Position numbers and translations under genes: made by a program. A DNA stretch of 17,259 nucleotides from an uncultured Chlamydiaceae bacterium. Its GTDB lineage: Bacteria; Chlamydiota; Chlamydiia; Chlamydiales; Chlamydiaceae. The stretch lies in assembly GCA_937884635.1 (NCBI GenBank), contig CALGBW010000054.1, forward strand, positions 1-17,259. Direction: 5' to 3'. Below, in pieces: positions 7,030 through 12,875 of the stretch; position 1 is the first letter of the stretch, and each line of letters begins with the position of its first letter. The notes beneath the pieces were generated by a model. It was not told the origin of the DNA. It worked only from the letters and a program-made list of their open reading frames with translations, and did not search any database.

Positions 7030-7482
7030 CTAGGATTGCTCGTAGGTTCCCATGAGCTCGGCTGTTGCCAGAATATGATCTTCAATAATTTCTAATAATT
7101 GATCCCGAGTCACACCCTCTTCTTCTGGAAGAATGGTGTCTAGGGCATACAGATAGAAAAAGTAACGGTGTTTGCGATCTGGCGGGCAAGGGCCTTCATA
7201 CTTAGCATTGCCTGCGGTGTTAAGCCCTTGAACAGCAAAGATATTTGCTGCTTCAGCCAAATTCTGAATTTCTGGTGACAGATTATACACCAGCCAGTGT
7301 ATCCACAGCCCATCTTCACGAACATGTGCAGGGACGTCAGGATCCTCTACAATGAGTACCAAACTTTTCGCTTCAGCGGGTACGTCAATAAAGGTCAAGG
7401 GAGGGGATACATTAATCCCCTGACATGTATATTTGGAAGGTATTGGCTGGCCATAAGAAAAGGATGGCGACTTGAGCTCCAT
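7030..7482 (-). CDS. ybcL: PEBP/YbhB-YbcL family protein (150 aa)
   Basis: Phosphatidylethanolamine-binding-protein fold, the bacterial YbhB/YbcL branch; its cellular role in chlamydiae is unknown. Seen: DPDVP (residues 47-51), IHW (61-63) and YEGPCPPDRKHRYFF (95-109), which together form the family's anion-binding pocket. There is no signal peptide, so it resembles cytoplasmic YbhB more than periplasmic E. coli YbcL. Length is typical. The gene starts 12 nt after the symporter gene, with AAGGGG about 8 nt before ATG 7482, so the two form one transcript. It corresponds to what I recall as CT736. Confidence 0.92.
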   Translation of the reverse strand: MELKSPSFSYGQPIPSKYTCQGINVSPPLTFIDVPAEAKSLVLIVEDPDVPAHVREDGLWIHWLVYNLSPEIQNLAEAANIFAVQGLNTAGNAKYEGPCPPDRKHRYFFYLYALDTILPEEEGVTRDQLLEIIEDHILATAELMGTYEQS

Positions 7483-7494
7483 AGAAATAACCCC

Positions 7495-8865
7495 TTATTC
7501 ACTAGGAACGATCATGGAGAGCTGCTTTTCTTGTTGTTTAAGTAGAGCAACTCCGCTTCTTGTTGATACAATTTCTTTGAATAGAGCAACGAGCGTGATG
7601 GAGTTCAGGATAACCATTCCAGCAAAGCCTGTATCTGACAAAGCCCAAATCAAGCGGGAGTTGATCACTCCTCCAACAGGGATAATGAGAATATATAGAG
7701 CCTTAAGCCAGAAGTTTGCTCTTTTTCCTGGGATCATATATTCAACACTTTTTTCTGCGCAAGCAAACCATGTTAAGATTGTCGTGTAACCAAATAGGAA
7801 CATAGAGATCAATACGATTAAGCTTCCTAAGTTACCAATACTTGATTGGAAGGCTTCTATAATCATGAAAGCCCCTTCTGTTCCAGATGCATAGGCACCA
7901 GAAACAAGTAAGACTAACATCGTGATGGAACATACGCTGACTACGATGACTGGTGGTAGTAGTGTGACTAAACCATCTGAAATCGGATTCTCTGATTTAG
8001 AGTTTGCTTGGAGAATGGAAACCATTCCGTTACCACAGTCCGTTGCAAATACAGCTCGGATCACCCCTGTTGAGAGAATTTGTGTTAATGTATAACCACC
8101 AATTCCAGCAAGAGCAGGTTTAGCTCCAAATGCGGAAGAGGCAATGAGTTTTAAAGCAGGAATGATTTGCGCGCTGTGTTTTACTAAGATAATTCCGCAA
8201 GAGATGGCGTAAAAACCTGCTAAGAAAGGAATAATGCAAGCAGAGAAGCGTAAAATGCGGTTATTCCCTCCAACTAGCACAGGCATAACGAGTAAAGCAA
8301 TACCAATGCCTAAAATCCATTTCATGCTAAGTACGCTTGTACATAACGGAACAAAGCAGTTTACTTGGACGCAATTTCCAGCGGCAAATGCGGATAGTAA
8401 TGTGAAAAAGCAGAAGAGACAAGCTAATGGCCTACTTTTTAGACGGTAGGCTAAGCAAGCCATAGGGCCACCTACATAACTGTTGTTCTCTGGAGAAAAT
8501 TTACGATACTTGACCCCAACATATGCACTAGCGTATTGCACGACAGCACCTAATAGGGCAGCTATCCAAATCCAGACCAAGGATCCAGGCCCTCCGCTAA
8601 CTACAGCGACAGCCATCCCAGCGATATTTCCTGTTCCGAAGTTACCAGCTAAGATACCAGCCACAGCTTCATAGCGGGATACTTTATTTTGTTGATCTTC
8701 TCCGCCTTCTTGCTTGTTCTTGATCATCAATTGGAATCCAAGCTTTAAGCAGGAAAATTGTAATCCACGTAATTTCCATGTCAGCAATCCGCCTAAGCAT
8801 AAGATGGCCGGGAACACGAGATAGAATATGCAAAGCATATTGAATTGTTCTAAGAAATGTAACAT
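7495..8865 (-). CDS. dagA: Alanine/glycine:cation symporter, AGCS family
   Basis: Inner-membrane transporter (456 aa) of the AGCS (alanine or glycine:cation symporter) family, importing small neutral amino acids with Na+ or H+. Roughly ten or eleven hydrophobic segments are visible. The signature GNFGTGNIAGMAVAV plus SGGPGSLVWIW (residues 74-100) matches the family, as does FGYTTILTWFACAEKSVEY near the C-terminus. The other usual signature (a G-x-F-SNEAG-x-G pattern) is replaced by VFATDCGNGM (273-281), which may alter specificity. The frame begins at ATG 8880, but GGGAGAG lies just after that codon and 5-6 nt before ATG 8865; the internal ATG is therefore the likely start. It is 125 nt after the lipoprotein gene and leads the pair with ybcL. 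Corresponds to recalled CT735. Confidence 0.92.
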   Translation of the reverse strand: MLHFLEQFNMLCIFYLVFPAILCLGGLLTWKLRGLQFSCLKLGFQLMIKNKQEGGEDQQNKVSRYEAVAGILAGNFGTGNIAGMAVAVVSGGPGSLVWIWIAALLGAVVQYASAYVGVKYRKFSPENNSYVGGPMACLAYRLKSRPLACLFCFFTLLSAFAAGNCVQVNCFVPLCTSVLSMKWILGIGIALLVMPVLVGGNNRILRFSACIIPFLAGFYAISCGIILVKHSAQIIPALKLIASSAFGAKPALAGIGGYTLTQILSTGVIRAVFATDCGNGMVSILQANSKSENPISDGLVTLLPPVIVVSVCSITMLVLLVSGAYASGTEGAFMIIEAFQSSIGNLGSLIVLISMFLFGYTTILTWFACAEKSVEYMIPGKRANFWLKALYILIIPVGGVINSRLIWALSDTGFAGMVILNSITLVALFKEIVSTRSGVALLKQQEKQLSMIVPSE

Positions 8866-9005
8866 ATAGGTCTCTCCCATCTACCTTTGGTTGTCTCTAG
8901 TCAGAAAATAAAAGGGAAGAGATAGTAGAGAGACAGGCTACGACGCTTCCTTTTCCTAATTTCGGGGAAAGGATGCTCCTTCACCTGACTGCTTGTGTTA
9001 TCTTA

Positions 9006-9662
9006 TTAGGATACCACCATATTGACGAGCTCAGGCCACCTTTCCCCCTCTACAACTGAGGTGACGGTCCCTGAATCCAATCCTAATGCAGCTGCGAATG
9101 CAGCGATATCTTCTGCAGAGAAAACATTATTAGCTGCTGCTCGAGAAAAAACTTTGCCTAATTCTGTCATGAATAAGCCCCAAATCCAATCGCGGCCTTG
9201 TATTTTTTGCATGCCAGCAAGTAATTCTGGGTTTTCAGCTAAGAATTGTAGTAATGCCAGAGGGTGTACGTCCTGTACACGATATAAAGCGCTTTTGATC
9301 TCGTTTTGAGACATAGCCAAAGAGATAGACGACTTATTCGCAGCAGCAGAAACCACGAAGGAAATATCCTTCTTGTCTTGCTCTGATACTGGATCTTTGT
9401 AAGCTCTAAAGTTAGCTACCACTTCGTTTGCGCTCTGATTTGATTTTTTAACACGGCGAGAAAAGTACCCATTAGCCCTAACGATCTGTGTGCTCGAAGG
9501 AACCGCGGCTTTCTCATGCTCGGCCTCGAGTATAACAGATTCATTTTTTCTGTCATTGGCGTTTTTTGCGTGCACTGTACATCCATAAGAGTGACAGCAG
9601 CTGCTTAAACTCAAAGCCAAGAACAAACTACTTAAACAATACTTATGAATCAACTTTTTCAT
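9006..9662 (-). CDS. Chlamydial lipoprotein, CT734-like (218 aa)
   Basis: Predicted lipoprotein of unknown function. MKKLIHKYC, a hydrophobic stretch and then LSSC (residues 19-22) form a lipobox, with Cys22 as the acylated residue; Cys23 follows directly, giving an unusual Cys-Cys N-terminus, and Cys28 is nearby. The first 50 residues of the mature chain are polar and probably flexible. A helical region follows with a compact C-terminal part (FLAENPELLAGMQKIQGRDW and AEDIAAFAAALGLDSG). Nothing suggests an enzyme. It resembles the recalled CT734 product and lies between a larger exported protein and the symporter. An inverted repeat occupies the leader just upstream of ATG 9662. Confidence 0.85.
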   Translation of the reverse strand: MKKLIHKYCLSSLFLALSLSSCCHSYGCTVHAKNANDRKNESVILEAEHEKAAVPSSTQIVRANGYFSRRVKKSNQSANEVVANFRAYKDPVSEQDKKDISFVVSAAANKSSISLAMSQNEIKSALYRVQDVHPLALLQFLAENPELLAGMQKIQGRDWIWGLFMTELGKVFSRAAANNVFSAEDIAAFAAALGLDSGTVTSVVEGERWPELVNMVVS

Positions 9663-9670
9663 TTTTTATA

Positions 9671-9706
9671 TTTTGGTAAATATAAACCTGTAATATTTTA
9701 CCAAAA
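9671..9706 (-). repeat. Inverted repeat in the leader of the lipoprotein gene
   Basis: TTTTGGTAAA (9671-9680) and TTTACCAAAA (9697-9706) are perfect 10-bp inverted repeats with a 16-nt centre, extendable to 13 bp with one bulged A. It begins 8 nt upstream of ATG 9662. It could be an operator or an mRNA stem near the ribosome-binding region; AT richness leaves chance possible. Confidence 0.5.
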
Positions 9707-9707
9707 A

Positions 9708-9728
9708 TCCCATTAAAAAATGATGGGA
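9708..9728 (-). terminator. Second hairpin plus T-run upstream of the lipoprotein gene
   Basis: TCCCATTA (9708-9715) pairs with TGATGGGA (9721-9728) over 8 bp (one G-T) with a five-A loop. On the minus strand it is followed directly by TTTTT, the layout of an intrinsic terminator. It lies after the hairpin that follows the CT733-like gene and before the lipoprotein start, so it is either a tandem terminator or an attenuator. Confidence 0.45.
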
Positions 9729-9769
9729 AACAGCCATTCGAGACTCTTGTTAAGATTCTTAATAGAAAA

Positions 9770-9791
9770 TCCCCTCGGAAAGGGAGGGGGA
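9770..9791 (-). terminator. Terminator of the CT733-like gene
   Basis: GAGGGG (9784-9789) pairs with CCCCTC (9771-9776) around a 7-nt loop. On the minus strand the stem is followed by ATTTTCTATT. It begins about 5 nt after the stop codon at 9797, as expected for a rho-independent terminator. Confidence 0.6.
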
Positions 9792-9796
9792 ATCGG

Positions 9797-11170
9797 TTAA
9801 ATATGAACGCTAACAGCTCCATTTAAATGAATCCTAACAGAGGCGTTTTCTGAGAAGAGGTCTAAGCCTCCGCAGGAAGCTACTGTATCAGAGAAGTCTA
9901 GAATCACGCTCTGTGACAAGACACGTTTTGTTAGCATTTCTTTATGTGCACGTAATCCTTTGATGAGCAAGGTTAGCGCTGTTACATAGACATGTTTTGC
10001 TTTTTCCTCTGGGGTGGAAACAGTATTTCCTAAATTGGCCTGTTGTAGACCTGATAAGAGTTGGGGTAGCCCTTTCACTGTTAGTGGAAGGTGTTCTCCC
10101 TGAGGAGAGAAGAAACTACTCAATAGGATGTCAGCATCTTCTCCAGGAATATTTTTGAAACTAGCGGATAGCATAGATGCTTCCACTGGAGATAATTCCA
10201 TTAACGTTGCCAAACGAACAAGGGCCATATCCGTTCTAGAAAGACCTTCAAATCCTAGCTTATTTGCGCGGAATGTCAGATAACGAGAAAAGGCCTCTTC
10301 CACAGTTGCATGTTGTTGAAGCATCACAAGAAGAGGAGAAAAATCCTCATAAAATGCCTGTGAACAGTTATTCGCCCCGTATACATCTAAGGAATATAGA
10401 TAGAGATCTAAAACAGTCAGAGGCTTTTTAATTCTTCCTAAAGATAAAAATTTTGCACTGGGGCTATCGGTGAGTTGGAATAAATCGTCATAGTTTGTCA
10501 ATCGACGTAAAGAAAGGAAAAGTTCTTTCTGTTCGGGAGACAAACGCGCAAAAGATGGGCACAGCTCAGGGAATGTTTGTAAAACATGTAAAGCTTTTGT
10601 GTAAAAGGATCCTACTTGTGCGTCAGAAAAATAGGGTTTAAATAGGGATGCTGCTTTAGCTGAACAGCCCAAGTATTTGAGGACAATCGCTGTTTCTAAG
10701 ACTTTTACTGTATTATCGAAATTCTTCGGAGAATTAACGAAAAAGAGCAGTTGCTTATGGGCAGTTTGGAACTGTTTAAATGACAAGGTCTCTGTATTGG
10801 GCTGTAGTTGCACAAATTGTGAGTATGCTTGTCTAGCTCCTTGTAAAAGTAGATGGAGATAGATCATACTGCGCATAGCCATATCAAAGGCCGGGAGTTT
10901 TTTCCCAAACAAGTAAGGAGAAAACACAGCACCCTCGGGCATAGCTAAAGAGGAAGAGAGCGAAGAAGGCTCGGTCAACCACAGCAACTCGGGATACTGA
11001 CGGACCTTTTGCTCTATCCAAGCATCAGAGCCAATTTTTGCTTTGCTGAGGGATGTGGAGGAAGAAGTATTTCTCGGTGTTGCTCCAAAAATAGGTATTG
11101 GCAAACAGGAAAAGCCTATACAACATAGCGTTAGGCTCGCAATACTTCGAAGTTTCAGGCTATTAAACAT
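9797..11170 (-). CDS. Exported chlamydial hypothetical protein, CT733-like (457 aa)
   Basis: I recognise no conserved domain. The N-terminus is a signal peptide: basic start (NSLKLR), hydrophobic core (IASLTLCCIGFSCLPIPIFG) and a likely cut near residue 29 or 30. The cysteines in the core are not preceded by a lipobox, so it is probably a soluble periplasmic or envelope protein. The remainder looks mostly helical (TLSFKQFQTAHKQLLFF, KVLETAIVLKYLGCSAKAA, LTVLDLYLYSLDVYG) and ends in a short beta-like tail (VRIHLNGAVSVHI). ATG 11170 is supported by AGGGG seven nt upstream. A hairpin follows the stop. It matches the recalled chlamydia-specific CT733 product in size and neighbourhood. Function is unknown. 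Confidence 0.85.
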   Translation of the reverse strand: MFNSLKLRSIASLTLCCIGFSCLPIPIFGATPRNTSSSTSLSKAKIGSDAWIEQKVRQYPELLWLTEPSSLSSSLAMPEGAVFSPYLFGKKLPAFDMAMRSMIYLHLLLQGARQAYSQFVQLQPNTETLSFKQFQTAHKQLLFFVNSPKNFDNTVKVLETAIVLKYLGCSAKAASLFKPYFSDAQVGSFYTKALHVLQTFPELCPSFARLSPEQKELFLSLRRLTNYDDLFQLTDSPSAKFLSLGRIKKPLTVLDLYLYSLDVYGANNCSQAFYEDFSPLLVMLQQHATVEEAFSRYLTFRANKLGFEGLSRTDMALVRLATLMELSPVEASMLSASFKNIPGEDADILLSSFFSPQGEHLPLTVKGLPQLLSGLQQANLGNTVSTPEEKAKHVYVTALTLLIKGLRAHKEMLTKRVLSQSVILDFSDTVASCGGLDLFSENASVRIHLNGAVSVHI

Positions 11171-11433
11171 AAAATCCCCTAGGAGTTTGCTATGTTTTAG
11201 TGAATGTTAAGGCAACTGTCTGAGGTAGTAATATGGTTTGCTGTTTAGAAGCTCCATACCAAGCCAGATCTTTTTTTATCAAATGTCGATCAAAAGTGAT
11301 TCTGTTTGGGATGTAATTGATTCAAGTTAGCCTTGCTTTTCGTGTATTCTAAGGAAAGGCTTTTTTTCTTGGGAGAAAGTTTTCCAGAATTACGATAACA
11401 AGCGGAGAGGGCTAAGGTTTGGACTTCGGCGTG
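11171..11433. other. Gene-free 263-nt intergenic region
   Basis: Lies between the SET gene stop and the CT733-like start. It must hold the promoter of the minus-strand CT733-like gene, but I see no -35/-10 pair good enough to name. On the plus strand AGCCTT (11329-11334) pairs with AAGGCT (11356-11361) and is followed by a run of T, a terminator-like layout with no plus-strand gene before it. No ORF worth calling. Confidence 0.5.
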
Positions 11434-12090
11434 TCAGAATTCTTCAGGAACAAACTCTTCTCTTTTTTTTCTATGTTTCCAATACAGGGGGCCATAGTGG
11501 TAACATAATTCTTCGCCAGGTTGTATGTCACGAATTGTACGAATGACAATATGAAATAGGCCATCTTGGAAAGCTCCGATTGCTTCCACGTTTGGATTAT
11601 CGCTGTGATTAATGAATCTTGTGAAGTTCCCTTGCTGACCACTGTCAATAGTGAAGTAACGGAGAGAGAAGAACGGAATAGGATAACGGAAACAGTAGTC
11701 ATTCTCATCCATCCAAATTGCTTGTCTTCTTCGTAAAATGCCTGTGTATTCTCCTATGTATGTCCAAGCAGGGATCGCTTCTCTTGCAAAAACTCCATAA
11801 CCAATGTAGGAATTGATCCAACAAACAGCAATGGGAGGCATTGGAGGAGATAATAAGTCGCGTTTGTGTAATTGCCCTAACCAGCGAGCTAAAGGAGAAA
11901 TGCGATGTTTCCTATCTGCTTTTGCACAAAGTGCTCTGACAGTTTTTTCCACTTGCCAGTGTGGGAAGGTAAGGGCGGGTAAAAAGGTGAAGTGCAGTAA
12001 CTGACTCGCTCTTTCCATGCTATAGGGAACGCTATTGCGCCAGTCTCCGCTTAGAGAAAGGAAAAGAGGATCTGATAGGGTTTGAGTCAT
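11434..12090 (-). CDS. SET-domain protein, NUE-type candidate histone methyltransferase
   Basis: A lysine-methyltransferase fold. Seen in the 218-aa form: GYGVFAREAIPAWTYIGEYTG (97-117), NFTRFINHSDNPNVEA (155-170) with the NHS S-adenosylmethionine-binding motif, and GEELCYHYG (192-200) with the catalytic tyrosine near its end. The usual post-SET zinc cysteines are missing; the C-terminus is basic and then acidic (KHRKKREEFVPEEF). The orthologue recalled as CT737 (NUE) is reported as a type III-secreted nuclear effector that methylates host histones; transfer of that role is inference. The start is ATG 12090, whose last bases overlap the yycJ stop as ATGA, implying translational coupling. An upstream in-frame TTG (12108) gives a longer form but is less likely. 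Confidence 0.92.
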   Translation of the reverse strand: MTQTLSDPLFLSLSGDWRNSVPYSMERASQLLHFTFLPALTFPHWQVEKTVRALCAKADRKHRISPLARWLGQLHKRDLLSPPMPPIAVCWINSYIGYGVFAREAIPAWTYIGEYTGILRRRQAIWMDENDYCFRYPIPFFSLRYFTIDSGQQGNFTRFINHSDNPNVEAIGAFQDGLFHIVIRTIRDIQPGEELCYHYGPLYWKHRKKREEFVPEEF

Positions 12091-12875
12091 ACGGTTGCTA
12101 ACGAACAAAATTCAATAGGCTCTGTAATATCTCGGGAAAGAGCTACGATAGGAACAATATGCGTTCTATCTTCAATAGCTGATAGAACGGTTTTTTGTGC
12201 CAACTCTGGAGTATTGCATTCATTAGAAAGGTGGGCAAGGTAAATCTTTTTTATTTTAGGAGTTAAAATGTCTCTCAGTAGTTTGCCGCATTCTTGATTA
12301 GAAAGATGCCCTAGTTTTCCTAAGACTCGTTGTTTATGTATAGTGATTCTGTCTGATTCCAGAACTTTTTTAGGGTCGTGATTCGATTCAATGAATAAGT
12401 AATCGCAGTCATATAATGCTTGAGTAATCCAGGAGGTAGGAAACCCTAAATCTGTGCATAGCCCTAATTTTTCTCCTTGATAATGGAAAACGAACCCTAC
12501 AGGATCAAGGGCATCATGGGGAACATTAAATGTTTGTACGGTTAAGTCGTGAAAAGTAAACGTTGTTCCAGAAGAAAAAATATGAAAGTGCGGACGGCCA
12601 AGTAGTTGATTATTCAAAGCCTGTGCTGTGTGTATGTTACATACAATAGGGGTATTATATGCTTTGATGAAACTACGCAATCCTAATGTATGGTCTGAGT
12701 GTTCATGTGTAATGAAAATAGCTTGGATATCTTCTGGGTGTATTCCCATACTTGCGAGAGCATCTTTTGCTTGTTGCTTGCTGATACCTAGATCAATGAG
12801 AATTTTACATTGCTGTGTGCCAAGGTAAGCGCAATTGCCTTTTGAGCTCGAGGCGAGAGAGAAAAAGCCTTCCAT
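12087..12875 (-). CDS. yycJ: Metallo-beta-lactamase-fold hydrolase, YycJ/WalJ family
   Basis: Cytoplasmic metallo-hydrolase (262 aa). Seen: SLASSSKGNCAYLG at the start, LIDLGISKQQ, and the metal motif THEHSDH (56-62); then VPHDALDPVGF (118-128), CTDLG with Asp142, and KLGHLSN with His190. This order is that of YycJ, whose relatives have been linked to DNA processing and to the WalRK locus in Firmicutes; a nuclease role is inferred, not shown. ATG 12875 follows the ftsK stop with no gap (TAA then ATG), and its own stop overlaps the SET start by 4 nt. It is therefore the middle gene of a tightly coupled operon. Confidence 0.92.
   Translation of the reverse strand: MEGFFSLASSSKGNCAYLGTQQCKILIDLGISKQQAKDALASMGIHPEDIQAIFITHEHSDHTLGLRSFIKAYNTPIVCNIHTAQALNNQLLGRPHFHIFSSGTTFTFHDLTVQTFNVPHDALDPVGFVFHYQGEKLGLCTDLGFPTSWITQALYDCDYLFIESNHDPKKVLESDRITIHKQRVLGKLGHLSNQECGKLLRDILTPKIKKIYLAHLSNECNTPELAQKTVLSAIEDRTHIVPIVALSRDITEPIEFCSLATV

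Noticed and set aside
11412..11708. Alternate-frame ORF within the SET gene, and similar antisense ORFs within ribD, ribBA, dagA and ftsK
   Set aside because: Shadows of real genes: no homology-like motifs, no ribosome-binding sites, and each overlaps a gene with clear catalytic signatures.
12091..12108. TTG 12108 as the SET gene start
   Set aside because: ATG 12090 forms the classic ATGA overlap with the yycJ stop and gives the length I recall for the orthologue.
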